A DNA stretch of 50,978 bases. It comes from an uncultured Bacilli bacterium (GTDB lineage Bacteria; Bacillota_I; Bacilli_A; RF39; UBA660). A model generated the notes under the pieces. That model was not told where the DNA came from and did not search any database. It was given only the letters and a program-made list of their open reading frames with translations. The stretch covers positions 1 to 50,978 of the forward strand of contig CAKOXP010000011.1 in assembly GCA_934130175.1 (NCBI GenBank), given 5' to 3'. Numbering within the stretch: position 1 is the first letter of the stretch; each line of letters begins with the position of its first letter. This document shows positions 16,395-24,709 of the stretch, in pieces. The translations under genes and the position numbers were made by a program.

Positions 16395-17285
16395 CTATTT
16401 ATTTTCTATTAATAATTTATCATTATTTATTTGTTGTTGTAATAATTCTAAATCTTTAATATTCTTATTATTCCTTAATGCTTCCATTTGCATTCTCGCA
16501 TTATTATTAAGTTTAATTAATCTTTCCCCTTGTGGAACATTATCTGATATTAAACTGGCATTTATTGTTTCTAAATTACTTAATATTACTAAATGTAATA
16601 AATCAGTATAATCTCTAATATTACCATTTTTTGCTAATTCAGGATTATTTTCTCGCCATTCTTTAGCAGTCATTCCAAATAATGCAACATTTAGTACATC
16701 TGCTTCTTCTGCATATACAAATCTCTTTTGTTCTTCTGTTAATGTAGGAACAATAAAGTTTTTAATAGCATCTGTATGAACTACATAATTAACTTTAGAT
16801 AATATTCTATTTGCATTCCATTCAATTTTATATTGATAACTTTCATTTCGTTTTAATCTTTCAAATTCTTTAATTAAATATAGTTTAAATTCTGGACTTA
16901 ACCAACTTGCGAATTCAAATGCTATATCAGGATGAGCAAAAGTTCCAAGACTATATTTGCCACCTTTTGAATATATTCCTATTGCATTTGTTCTGTCTAT
17001 CCATCTTTTTGGACTTAAAGTAAATGAAGTATAACCAACTTCTTTATTTTTAATTTCACTGAATTCCGTGAAATTAAAATTTTCGTTATTTAATTGTTCC
17101 CATAATCCAATATAATCAAATGTTCCCTTATTACTCATCCAATGAATAATTACATTAGCCGGATTTTCAGGATTAGAATATTTTGCTAAATCAGTAAGTG
17201 ATATATAATCAACATCATTTATTCTCATAACTCTAATTTTATTATTATTGACATCAAGTTCAGTTTGTATCAAATTATTTTTCAT
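16395..17285 (-). CDS. KilA-N domain protein
   Basis: A 296-residue protein. Residues about 1-145 match the KilA-N DNA-binding domain of phage and mobile elements: VDYISLTDLAKY, IHWMSNKGTFDYIGLWEQLNN (in parts), WIDRTNAIGIYSKGGKYSLGTFAHPDIAFEFASWLSPEF (in parts). The C-terminal half is helical and Asn-rich (ELLQQQINNDKLLIENK). Start ATG at 17285 behind AAAGGA. These proteins are typical cargo of integrated elements; function unclear, possibly DNA-binding defence or regulation. Confidence 0.8.
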   Translation of the reverse strand: MKNNLIQTELDVNNNKIRVMRINDVDYISLTDLAKYSNPENPANVIIHWMSNKGTFDYIGLWEQLNNENFNFTEFSEIKNKEVGYTSFTLSPKRWIDRTNAIGIYSKGGKYSLGTFAHPDIAFEFASWLSPEFKLYLIKEFERLKRNESYQYKIEWNANRILSKVNYVVHTDAIKNFIVPTLTEEQKRFVYAEEADVLNVALFGMTAKEWRENNPELAKNGNIRDYTDLLHLVILSNLETINASLISDNVPQGERLIKLNNNARMQMEALRNNKNIKDLELLQQQINNDKLLIENK

Positions 17286-17357
17286 TTTATATCAAATCCT
17301 TTCTATTAGTTGTTTCCTAATTAATATTTTACCATATAAATTAGCGTTTTTCTCATA

Positions 17358-18710
17358 TTACAATTCAAAATCATCTTTATTTTTATCTTTCTTATCATAA
17401 TTATTTTTTATATCTTTAATTTCTATGTCATTTATAATTCCATGAGTATATAAATCAACTGAAAAATCATAATATTTATCTTTTTCTTTTTTATTAAGCA
17501 TTCTATCTTTTAAGAATTTGATAAGTTTATTAAATAATCTTTTTAAACTTTCTAATGAAGTTTTTAATACATTATTTTCTTTTTTTAATTCATTTATTTC
17601 ATCATCTTTCGTTTTTACTTTGTTATCAAGTGTTTTTACTCTTAATTCTAAACTATTATTATTTTCAGTTAGTATATTAATTTGTTCACGATTATATTTA
17701 AGTTCTTCATCTACATTAATTAATGTTATAGATAATTTTTGTATATTTTGATATTCATTATTTGTTTTATCTACTTTATCAATAAAATTAATTATTTTAT
17801 CTTTGTCTTCTTGTTTTAAAATATATTTATATTTAGATGTTAGTGTTGTTTTTAAATCTTTTACTAGATTTTCAACATCTTTTGTACTTTCTTTTAATTC
17901 TAATGATTTTTTATTTGCTTGTTCTAGTTTTTGTTGATTCTTTTCTAGTTGTTGTTTCATTAAGGTATAGTTATCCATATCACTTACATTTATATCTATA
18001 TTTCTACCTTTTAATTTAGGTTTTAAGGTATCATTTAAGTTATATTCTTTATTAAAATATTCCATACAAAGAACTCTCATTTTCTTTTGTAATTTAGATA
18101 ATGATTCTTTTGTAAAGACATCAGTTTTTCCAACTTGTTTTTCCATACCATTTTTATTTTTATATTTTATAGGTACTCCAACAATATGCATATGTGGACT
18201 AGTTTCATCATAATGAATAATTGCGCTAGCAACTTTAAAATTAGGAACTAATAATTCTAAATCTTCTACTTGTTGAGAATATACACTTGTCATTCGTTTC
18301 TTAAACTCTATATCTTTTGTATCCCAATATTCTTTATTTCCAAGTTCAATAATAAGTTCACAGGCCAAATCATTTTTAGCATTATTACTAATATGAGAAA
18401 AATAATTATTTATCTTTCTTGTTTCTCTTTGATTTTCATTATACTTAACTCTTGCTTCTTCAAACTCTTTCAAATATAATTCTTTAACATCATTATATAA
18501 AGAAGTTGTTCCTCTAACTATTACAATATCATCTTGTTCATTATCATATTTTCTATAATTATGTTTATCTACTCTAGAAAGTTGTTGAGCATTTTGTATC
18601 GCATTATTACTCATAGATGTAGTTCCACTTTTATTAGTTTTCACACTCACTCTTACATAGTTCTTTTTATTTTTATCACTACCTAGATGTATTGAATATG
18701 CAAGTTCCAT
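17358..18710 (-). CDS. mobV: MobV-family relaxase (plasmid mobilisation/recombination protein)
   Basis: A 450-residue Mob/Pre protein. The N-terminus MELAYSIHLGSDKNKK is the MobV start motif, NYRKYDNE gives motif II-like residues, and SPHMHIVGVP is the metal-binding His motif (HxHxxxxP). The C-terminal half is a long coiled coil (about 240-400). Start ATG at 18710 with AAAGGAGTG. MobV nicks oriT and pilots single-stranded DNA through a helper conjugation system. The candidate oriT is about 250 bp upstream at 18964. No conjugation genes are present, so the element is at most mobilisable. Confidence 0.9.
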   Translation of the reverse strand: MELAYSIHLGSDKNKKNYVRVSVKTNKSGTTSMSNNAIQNAQQLSRVDKHNYRKYDNEQDDIVIVRGTTSLYNDVKELYLKEFEEARVKYNENQRETRKINNYFSHISNNAKNDLACELIIELGNKEYWDTKDIEFKKRMTSVYSQQVEDLELLVPNFKVASAIIHYDETSPHMHIVGVPIKYKNKNGMEKQVGKTDVFTKESLSKLQKKMRVLCMEYFNKEYNLNDTLKPKLKGRNIDINVSDMDNYTLMKQQLEKNQQKLEQANKKSLELKESTKDVENLVKDLKTTLTSKYKYILKQEDKDKIINFIDKVDKTNNEYQNIQKLSITLINVDEELKYNREQINILTENNNSLELRVKTLDNKVKTKDDEINELKKENNVLKTSLESLKRLFNKLIKFLKDRMLNKKEKDKYYDFSVDLYTHGIINDIEIKDIKNNYDKKDKNKDDFEL

Positions 18711-18715
18711 AAAAA

Positions 18716-18922
18716 TCACACTCCTTTATTTTCATCAAAATATTCTTTTGCTTCTTTTAAAGTTTCAAAAAACTCTTGTCCCATCATAGTACCCATATCA
18801 TCAATATAAGTACAAACTATATAATGTAAATCACATTTTTCAGCATATACTAAATACAATTTATTCTCCTTATCTAATAAATTACATTTACCATATTTAA
18901 TATTATAAAATTCTTTTTTCAT
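18716..18922 (-). CDS. Small island protein between oriT and mobV
   Basis: A 68-residue acidic protein beginning MKKEFYNIKYGKCNLLDK, with start ATG at 18922 behind AAAGGTAG. An upstream in-frame ATG would overlap the candidate oriT and has no ribosome site. It lies 5 bp before mobV and is surely cotranscribed. No family recognised; position suggests a mobilisation accessory or regulatory role. Confidence 0.6.
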   Translation of the reverse strand: MKKEFYNIKYGKCNLLDKENKLYLVYAEKCDLHYIVCTYIDDMGTMMGQEFFETLKEAKEYFDENKGV

Positions 18923-18963
18923 ACAATTTACTACCTTTCTTTTATAGTTCATTTTAGGTCTAT

Positions 18964-18993
18964 CCAAAATGTATAACCCCCTAGGTATTTTGG
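18964..18993. promoter_or_regulatory. Candidate oriT of the MobV element
   Basis: CCAAAAT and ATTTTGG form a perfect 7-bp inverted repeat around a 16-nt GC-richer centre containing tataaccccctagg. It lies just upstream of the mob operon, where MobV-type oriT sites occur. The GC-rich centre stands out in this AT-rich region. The nick site is not identified. Confidence 0.5.
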
Positions 18994-19004
18994 CAGAGTC
19001 AAAA

Positions 19005-20168
19005 TTACCAGTGGGCTAAGGACTCCTTAGAATCCGTTTTATAATATGTTATCGCCACTTTCATTACTTCGTAACAAAACGTGCCCCACATTTTATAGTG
19101 AAGAACAGGTTTAGTTTCTACGAATATTGGTTTCTTACTATAAACAACATTACAATCACACTCGGCTGGTATATATTTAAATACATCATCCTCATTTTGG
19201 AGTAATGTTCCATTATCTTCTTTTACATATATAACACCTAGATTATATTTATCCATTTTCATATCTGGATCTATCTTTCTATAATCTTCAAGTGGGAATA
19301 CTCTAACTAATGTCTTATTATCCTCGACAAAGTTAAAATAGAATACTTGATTTTTAACATTATAAGTTGCTTCATAATACCCAACATCATAGAATTGTCT
19401 TAATCTCATTATTTGTTCTCCAACTTCTTTTTCAGGTAGATATTCACTAAATCTTATATTGCCATAAATATTTCCAAATAATGATGGTACATATCTATCA
19501 TAATAACCATTAAAGTATAATTCATTACTAGCACTCGCTATACTTTCTCTAAACTTAACAAATTTAGGGATACATTTACCATTAAATACTTCTTCAAGTT
19601 CTATTTCATCAACATACTTCATTATTAAATCTGATTTTTCTTCTCTTGTATATTCTTTCCAAAATTTAGTATTATTCTTATATTTTTCTGGATACTTGAT
19701 AGAATTGATAAAGTCGATATCTCTCTTAACTAAAATATCATTTGGAGTAAATTTTAATTGTTCACATACTTCTGTTTTTTCTAGTTCTACTTCTAATTTA
19801 TCAATTATTTCTTCTACTTTCTTACGTTCTTTATTATACTCTTCAAGAGTAAATACTTTTTCTATATATGCTTCTCTTATTCTTGTAAATCTATCTTTTT
19901 GATTTTTAATTTCTTTTTCAAGTTCTGATAATTTAATCTTCTTACCTAAATTTTGAATATAGATTTCATTAGAATAATTAAAAGCAAGATATAAATTATC
20001 TTTAATAATAATTCTATGTGGTTCAATATAAGTAAGATTAGTTTTGTCTATCTTTCTAATACTTCCGTTTATAATAGTTGGTGTAGTATTACAAAAATCA
20101 CATATAATCATTATTCGTTGTTTTAAAGATTCTTCAATCTCTAATTCTTTTTTAATAAACTTAATCAT
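19005..20168 (-). CDS. Protein resembling the C-terminal part of a large serine recombinase
   Basis: A 387-residue protein with start ATG at 20168 behind AAAGGTGG. Residues 20-80 include a CDFC pair; residues 85-135 form a coiled coil with IREAYIEKVFTLEEYNKERK, the pattern of the coiled-coil tail of large serine recombinases; FWKEYTREEKSDLIMKYVDEIELE also fits that family. The catalytic Ser domain and recombinase domain are absent, and no frame upstream supplies them. The last ~190 residues are unrecognised. It sits between tRNA-Thr and the mob genes, where an integrase is expected. Either a degenerate integrase or a derived protein. Confidence 0.5.
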   Translation of the reverse strand: MIKFIKKELEIEESLKQRIMIICDFCNTTPTIINGSIRKIDKTNLTYIEPHRIIIKDNLYLAFNYSNEIYIQNLGKKIKLSELEKEIKNQKDRFTRIREAYIEKVFTLEEYNKERKKVEEIIDKLEVELEKTEVCEQLKFTPNDILVKRDIDFINSIKYPEKYKNNTKFWKEYTREEKSDLIMKYVDEIELEEVFNGKCIPKFVKFRESIASASNELYFNGYYDRYVPSLFGNIYGNIRFSEYLPEKEVGEQIMRLRQFYDVGYYEATYNVKNQVFYFNFVEDNKTLVRVFPLEDYRKIDPDMKMDKYNLGVIYVKEDNGTLLQNEDDVFKYIPAECDCNVVYSKKPIFVETKPVLHYKMWGTFCYEVMKVAITYYKTDSKESLAHW

Positions 20169-20206
20169 AGATTCCACCTTTCTATGATTTTTTCAAAAAA
20201 CGAAAA

Positions 20207-20228
20207 AATCAATCATTTCTGATTGATT
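20207..20228 (-). terminator. Intrinsic terminator after tRNA-Thr
   Basis: A perfect 9-bp stem (aatcaatca / tgattgatt) with a 4-nt loop and T6 on the minus strand. Confidence 0.8.
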
Positions 20229-20268
20229 CTATATATCAAAGTTCGAATAGTTCGAACAGATTCGCCAA

Positions 20269-20342
20269 TGGTGCCGATTACGAGAATTGAACTTGTCTCT
20301 GATCCTTACCAAGGATCTGTTTTACCACTAAACTAAATCGGC
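20269..20342 (-). tRNA. tRNA-Thr (GGT)
   Basis: Full cloverleaf on the minus strand, 74 nt with encoded CCA: acceptor GCCGATT/AATCGGC, D-arm TAGTTTAGTGG, anticodon loop TTGGTAA (anticodon GGT) and T-arm GTTCAATTC. Its 3' end faces the accessory island, so it is a plausible integration site. Confidence 0.93.
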
Positions 20343-20569
20343 AGATAAATAAAAGCATTGATTTTTCAACGTTAAATTCAAAATAATAAGCAGAGTAAAT
20401 TAACATGATTAATCATATATAATCTATCATAAAATACCTATAAAATACAACAACATTTATTATTATAAATGACATAAAAATAACAAATGTTATAAATTAA
20501 CGAGATAAAAACGAGATAATTACAAAAACGCACAAAAAAACCGTTGATATACAACGGTAATAATCAATA
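20343..20569. other. Spacer between the two tRNA genes
   Basis: AT-rich, non-coding. Apart from the terminator of tRNA-Ala at 20540 I see no gene or convincing promoter; two short 'cgagata' copies near 20501-20516 are the only repeats. Confidence 0.4.
20533..20558 (-). terminator. Intrinsic terminator after tRNA-Ala
   Basis: accgttg / caacggt, 7-bp stem, 5-nt loop, followed by T7 on the minus strand. Confidence 0.85.
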
Positions 20570-20645
20570 TGGTGGAGCATAGCGGGATCGAACCGCTGAC
20601 CTTCACGGTGCAAACGTGACGCTCTCCCAGCTGAGCTAATGCCCC
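20570..20645 (-). tRNA. tRNA-Ala (TGC)
   Basis: 76 nt with encoded CCA: acceptor GGGGCAT/ATGCTCC, D-arm TAGCTCAGCTGGGAGAGC, anticodon loop TTTGCAC (anticodon TGC), T-arm GGTTCGATC. Confidence 0.95.
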
Positions 20646-20671
20646 ATCTACTAACCTCAGTCAGTAATAAG

Positions 20672-20701
20672 ATTATAGCACAGCAGTTTTTTAAAAGTCA
20701 A
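20672..20701 (-). promoter_or_regulatory. Promoter of tRNA-Ala
   Basis: TTGACT (20696-20701), 18-bp spacer ending TGTGC, TATAAT (20672-20677). It overlaps the 3' end of spoIVFB. Confidence 0.65.
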
Positions 20702-21462
20702 CACTTATTATTAAATTTCTTTGATAAAATTTCTTTTTCAGTATAATATTTTCCATCTTTTTTAATTAAATGATTATAATTTCTCATGAATTCTCCAAAA
20801 TCAGTTACTTCTTTTCTCTTCTTAAATTTATATTTATAAAGATATCTTTCCAGTAAAAACTTATCCATCATATATTTTTTATTTTTCCATTCATACCCTA
20901 CTTTATACAATAAGAAACTAACAATAATAATTATATTTAAAGAAATATCTTTATACATAAAATATATTCCAAAAATAAATACCGTCAAATAGGAAATTAT
21001 CAAAGTAATACTTAGACTTTTTTTAAAAGACAATTTCGAAGATAATAAAATATTTACAAGTTTTCCTCCATCTAATGGATAAATTGGTAATAAGTTAAAT
21101 CCTAAAATTGTATAATTATAAATAGTAATTAAATCTTTATAATGACTAAAAAAATTAATATTTGTTAGAATTATAGAAAAAACAAATTGAACAAATGGTC
21201 CCATTACTAAAACAATAAATTCTTTTAATAAATCTTCATTTAGAGATATATCAAATCTTGAAATTCCTCCAAATGGATAAATATAAATTTTATCTGGTTT
21301 TATTTTTAAAATGATTGCGGTTAAAAAATGGCCTAACTCATGAACTATAATTAAAGAAAAAAGGATAATAAATGGTATAAAAGCCCCTATTAGAAAAGCA
21401 AGTAGTGCGAATAAAAAAAGTAATGGACTAACATAAATATACTTAGATATAGTCTTTATAAT
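20698..21462 (-). CDS. spoIVFB: SpoIVFB site-2 protease; apparent non-canonical start
   Basis: The intramembrane metalloprotease that in Bacillus cleaves pro-sigma-K in the mother cell. The frame from 21462 down to 20698 encodes 254 residues. It contains the zinc motif HELGH (near residue 42, in LFSLIIVHELGHFLTA) and the second metal motif LPIYPLDGGK, with several membrane helices. The only canonical in-frame start is an ATG at 21204, which would lose HELGH. Between the in-frame stop at 21463-21465 and HELGH there is no ATG, GTG or TTG; candidates are ATT (21462) or ATA (21459, 21450), after GGGAAAG, overlapping the end of spoIVFA. Identity is confident; the exact start is not. Confidence 0.85.
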   Translation of the reverse strand: MIKTISKYIYVSPLLFLFALLAFLIGAFIPFIILFSLIIVHELGHFLTAIILKIKPDKIYIYPFGGISRFDISLNEDLLKEFIVLVMGPFVQFVFSIILTNINFFSHYKDLITIYNYTILGFNLLPIYPLDGGKLVNILLSSKLSFKKSLSITLIISYLTVFIFGIYFMYKDISLNIIIIVSFLLYKVGYEWKNKKYMMDKFLLERYLYKYKFKKRKEVTDFGEFMRNYNHLIKKDGKYYTEKEILSKKFNNKC

Positions 21463-22033
21463 TTAAAACTTTCCCATCTTTTTGAAAAACCATATACATT
21501 TTTTTACCAGCAACTTCACCTAAAAGCTTTCCTTTTTCTATATAATCATAAAGTTTAATATCATTTGTATTAATATTTGAATACCAAACATCAATTCCAT
21601 TAATTTGTTCAATAATTATAGTATTACCATAACCTTCTTTATCTCCCATAAAAACTACTATTCCACTTTCCAAATTAGGTACTAAATAATTATCATCTAC
21701 TTTTAACTCCACCCCATCTTTATAAACACTAGCTTTACTATAACTTAATTTTTCATTAAATACTTTTTCTTCTTTTGGTACTACTTTATCAATAGATAAT
21801 ATTTTTCCAAAATATTTATCATAGATATTTTTTAGTTTTGTGAAATTAATATTTTCTTCATAAACATACTTTATAATTTTGTTTTTAAAACTAGGATTCT
21901 TTTTAATTACTATCATTGAAAGTAAAACAATTATAATTACAACTAAACATCTATTAAAGAAATTCTTAACACTTTTCTTTAAAACTAATTTTTTACTTAC
22001 TTTTTTATTACTACGATAATCATTTATATTCAT
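21443..22033 (-). CDS. spoIVFA: SpoIVFA-like regulator of SpoIVFB
   Basis: A 196-residue protein with one transmembrane helix (about 28-46, FFNRCLVVIIIVLLSMIVI) and a C-terminal degenerate M23/LytM-like domain (GIVVFMGDKEGYGNTIIIEQ, IEKGKLLGEVAGK) lacking zinc ligands. This is the SpoIVFA plan, and it directly precedes spoIVFB as in Bacillus. SpoIVFA holds SpoIVFB in an inhibited complex in the outer forespore membrane (family knowledge). Translationally coupled to spoIVFB by overlap. Confidence 0.8.
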   Translation of the reverse strand: MNINDYRSNKKVSKKLVLKKSVKNFFNRCLVVIIIVLLSMIVIKKNPSFKNKIIKYVYEENINFTKLKNIYDKYFGKILSIDKVVPKEEKVFNEKLSYSKASVYKDGVELKVDDNYLVPNLESGIVVFMGDKEGYGNTIIIEQINGIDVWYSNINTNDIKLYDYIEKGKLLGEVAGKKMYMVFQKDGKVLNYKDYI

Positions 22034-22079
22034 ATTAGTTTCTCCTTATTAAATAATATGAAATAAAAAAAGAAATATT

Positions 22080-22589
22080 CTAGTCCAGACGAACTTTTAA
22101 ATATTTCTTTGGGATTTTCTTTAAAATAAAATAAATTACTTCTCCATAGATTAAATTAAGTAATAAGCTATGACTTATTTTATAAACTATTTTATCTATA
22201 CTAAGTGGGACTAAATTAAAACAGAATATTACAAGTACAGTTAATAATTCATAACTAATTATTACTAATGTTATATTAAGAATAATCTTTAAATAATTAT
22301 TACCAATATTTTGATATAGTACCGTAATTAAAAGTCCTAGTACTAAAAAAATCAATCCATTTAAGAATAGTAAGTTGGTATATAACAAATCATAGATGAT
22401 TCCTACTACAAATGAATATGTTAAGTATTTCTTTTTATCTTTTTTAAAAAATGGATAAATAATAACTAAGGATACTACTGTTAAAAGTGGTGTAAAAATA
22501 GATAAATCTGATACCATATATGGCAAGAAATTGGTTAGTATTCCATCTAATATTAAGGATACTATAACAATAATATTACTTACTAACAT
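22080..22589 (-). CDS. mreD: Rod shape-determining protein MreD
   Basis: A 169-residue, strongly hydrophobic protein with about five membrane helices (LVSNIIVIVSLILDGILTNFLP; GIIYDLLYTNLLFLNGLIF). Position directly after mreC with a one-base overlap (TAATG) supports the call, since MreD is poorly conserved. Part of the elongasome. Confidence 0.85.
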   Translation of the reverse strand: MLVSNIIVIVSLILDGILTNFLPYMVSDLSIFTPLLTVVSLVIIYPFFKKDKKKYLTYSFVVGIIYDLLYTNLLFLNGLIFLVLGLLITVLYQNIGNNYLKIILNITLVIISYELLTVLVIFCFNLVPLSIDKIVYKISHSLLLNLIYGEVIYFILKKIPKKYLKVRLD

Positions 22590-23386
22590 TACTTCTTCTC
22601 CTTTAGAACTGTTAAATAATGAATACTGTTAAAATCTTGTCCAGGATCTATATAAATAGTTTTACTTAGATTATATTTATCATTAGTCATTTTTTTAACA
22701 ACACCTACATATATTCCTCGTGGTTCTTTTCCACCAAGTCCACTTGTAACAACAATATCATTCTCTTTAATATCAGAGTTTTTATCAACACCTGTTATAG
22801 AAAGTAGACCTTCTTTTTTAGAATACCCATTTAAAATAGCATAAGTATCTCCACTTGATACTGAAATACCAACAGAAACTTTATAATTAATATCATCAGA
22901 AGTAATTAATTTTACTTCACTAGAATTATGACTTACTTTTGAAATTTTTCCAACTAATCCTTTTTTAGTAACAACAGCCATATCCTTCTTGATTCCATCA
23001 GATGAACCCTTATCAATTGTAATTGTATTAAACCAATAGCTCTTATTTCTTGATAAAACTGTAGTATTAACAGTATCATACTCGGTCAAAGTTTCATTTA
23101 ATTTAAGTGCATCTTTTAACTCTTCTATTTCTTTTTCTAAAGACTTATTAACATTTTTTTGAATAACATAACTCTTAGATAAATCTTCACCTTTTTCTTT
23201 ATTTAAAGCTGTAAATGGATACATAATAACTTTATCAAAAAACATTGAAACATCTTTTAATATAGTTTCAAAAAAACTATAATTTCTATTTAAGGAAACA
23301 GAGGCAAATAAAAGCAAAAATATACCTATAATACTAGTAAAAATTATAATCATTTTCTTCTTACGTTCTTTTTTTCTATGATACAT
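22589..23386 (-). CDS. mreC: Rod shape-determining protein MreC
   Basis: A 265-residue protein with basic N-terminus, one membrane helix (MIIIFTSIIGIFLLLFASV), a coiled coil (about 70-95) and the periplasmic-type beta domain (ITIDKGSSDGIKKDMAVVT, GLVGKISKVS, VVTSGLGGKEPRGIYVG). MreC scaffolds the elongation machinery. Start at 23386 with GAGGGCGAT. mreB, normally between radC and mreC, is not in this cluster. Confidence 0.94.
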   Translation of the reverse strand: MYHRKKERKKKMIIIFTSIIGIFLLLFASVSLNRNYSFFETILKDVSMFFDKVIMYPFTALNKEKGEDLSKSYVIQKNVNKSLEKEIEELKDALKLNETLTEYDTVNTTVLSRNKSYWFNTITIDKGSSDGIKKDMAVVTKKGLVGKISKVSHNSSEVKLITSDDINYKVSVGISVSSGDTYAILNGYSKKEGLLSITGVDKNSDIKENDIVVTSGLGGKEPRGIYVGVVKKMTNDKYNLSKTIYIDPGQDFNSIHYLTVLKEKK

Positions 23387-23442
23387 AATATCGCCCTCTC
23401 AACTCTTAATATTATAATATAATTTATAGTTACTTACAACAT

Positions 23443-24132
23443 TTACAAAGTAAAAATATTTTTATTTTCATAAAAGCTATAATAGGAATCATTACTTACT
23501 ATCACATGATCTACTACTGGTATTCCTTGAATTAATCCTATTTCATAAATACTTTTTGTAAACTTTATATCTTCTGCACTTGGACTAATATCACCTGATG
23601 GATGATTATGCATACATACAATAGATGATGCACTTACTAAATAAGCTTCTTTAAATACCTCTCTTGGATGAACTACACTTCTATTAATTGTTCCCATAAA
23701 AAGTAATTTATAACTTATTAGTTGTTGTTTATTATCAAAATATAAGGCATAAAAATATTCTTGTTTCTTATTATAGAATAAATACTTCATAGCTTGCCAA
23801 ATACTTTTAGCATTACTTAATCTTTTCTTAGTATGTGTATCTTTCTCTAAAAATATTCTCTTCCCAAATTCTAAAGCTGTTACTAATTCAATAGCTTTTA
23901 CTTCTCCTATTCCCTTTATTTGTTTTAATTTTTCAACACTAATATTTTCTAAATTAGAAAAACCACCATAGATATTAATTAATTCTCTGGAAAGGTCTAT
24001 AACACTTTTATCCTTAGTTCCTGTTTTTAAAATAATCGCAATTACTTCTTCATTACTTAGTTTTTCAACACCAGCACTAAGAAGTCTTTCTCTTGGTCTT
24101 TCACTTTCTATTATATCTTTTACTCTACTCAT
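23443..24132 (-). CDS. radC: RadC family JAMM protein
   Basis: A 229-residue protein with an N-terminal helix-hairpin-helix region (LKQIKGIGEVKAIELV) and the C-terminal JAMM/MPN metal motif HNHPSGDISPSAED preceded by a conserved Glu (HPREVFKEA). Despite its old name, a DNA-repair role is not established. Start at 24132 with GAGAGGTGA. Placement before mreC matches Bacillus. Confidence 0.93.
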   Translation of the reverse strand: MSRVKDIIESERPRERLLSAGVEKLSNEEVIAIILKTGTKDKSVIDLSRELINIYGGFSNLENISVEKLKQIKGIGEVKAIELVTALEFGKRIFLEKDTHTKKRLSNAKSIWQAMKYLFYNKKQEYFYALYFDNKQQLISYKLLFMGTINRSVVHPREVFKEAYLVSASSIVCMHNHPSGDISPSAEDIKFTKSIYEIGLIQGIPVVDHVIVSNDSYYSFYENKNIFTL

Positions 24133-24167
24133 AAATCACCTCTCTAATAATATTATAAAAAAAAGAA

Positions 24168-24614
24168 TTAACTTTTCACTAATTCCTCGTAATTTGATAA
24201 AACTACTTCTTGAATTGCCAAAACATCATCACTAGTTTTAGCACTATCAAGTAGTAAATCATATTGATCAAGATTTGCTAAAAAGATTGCATCATCTACA
24301 TTGATTTCTTTTTGATATGTAGCATATCCCTTTTTATTATAGACTTTTTTTAACTTTTTTAACTTTTCCAAATCTCTAGTTATACCAACATAAACATAAT
24401 ATTGATTATCTTTTTTCACAATTGTTTTAGGATTAATATCTTTAGTATTTCTATTTAGTGAACTTAAGCTCGTATAAACTCCTTCTTGTAAAACATAAAC
24501 TTTTTCTTTTGAGGCAAAAACACTATTAGTCTTTTTATAGTTACTATAAAGGACTTTTCCACATAATGAACCTAAAACAATAGAAGCTACCATTAGTATT
24601 AATGTTTTTTTCAT
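24168..24614 (-). CDS. Membrane-anchored SPOR-domain-like protein in the spoIIB position
   Basis: A 148-residue protein with an N-terminal membrane helix (about 5-25) and a C-terminal repeat-like alpha/beta region (YYVYVGITRDLEKLKKLKKVYNKKGY), which looks like a divergent SPOR domain. It lies between valS and radC, exactly where B. subtilis has spoIIB, a SPOR protein of septal thinning during engulfment. The name is therefore proposed from position plus weak similarity. A perfect Spo0A box is in its promoter. ATG at 24614 follows GGTGATAAG. Confidence 0.65.
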   Translation of the reverse strand: MKKTLILMVASIVLGSLCGKVLYSNYKKTNSVFASKEKVYVLQEGVYTSLSSLNRNTKDINPKTIVKKDNQYYVYVGITRDLEKLKKLKKVYNKKGYATYQKEINVDDAIFLANLDQYDLLLDSAKTSDDVLAIQEVVLSNYEELVKS

Positions 24615-24631
24615 ATCTTATCACCATAGAT

Positions 24632-24665
24632 ATAGTAACAAACCAAATATCAAAAATTTGTCGAA
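24632..24665 (-). promoter_or_regulatory. Spo0A box and promoter of the spoIIB-like gene
   Basis: A perfect 0A box TTTGTCGAA (+ strand 24657-24665) puts TTCGAC on the minus strand; after exactly 22 bp comes TACTAT (24632-24637). The kinase promoter at 4032-4065 has the same 22-bp layout. The predicted transcript start is very close to the ribosome site, which is a weakness. Confidence 0.55.
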
Positions 24666-24669
24666 AAAA

Positions 24670-24699
24670 AATAACATGTAAGAAATTTTACACATTATT
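24670..24699 (-). terminator. Intrinsic terminator after valS
   Basis: aataacatgtaa / ttacacattatt, a 12-bp stem with two G-U pairs in RNA, followed by T8 on the minus strand. Confidence 0.8.
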
Positions 24700-24709
24700 T
24701 TTTATTTAA

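Noticed and set aside
17358..20342. CRISPR array or restriction genes in the island
   Set aside because: No regularly spaced repeats and no Cas, methylase or helicase motifs were seen.
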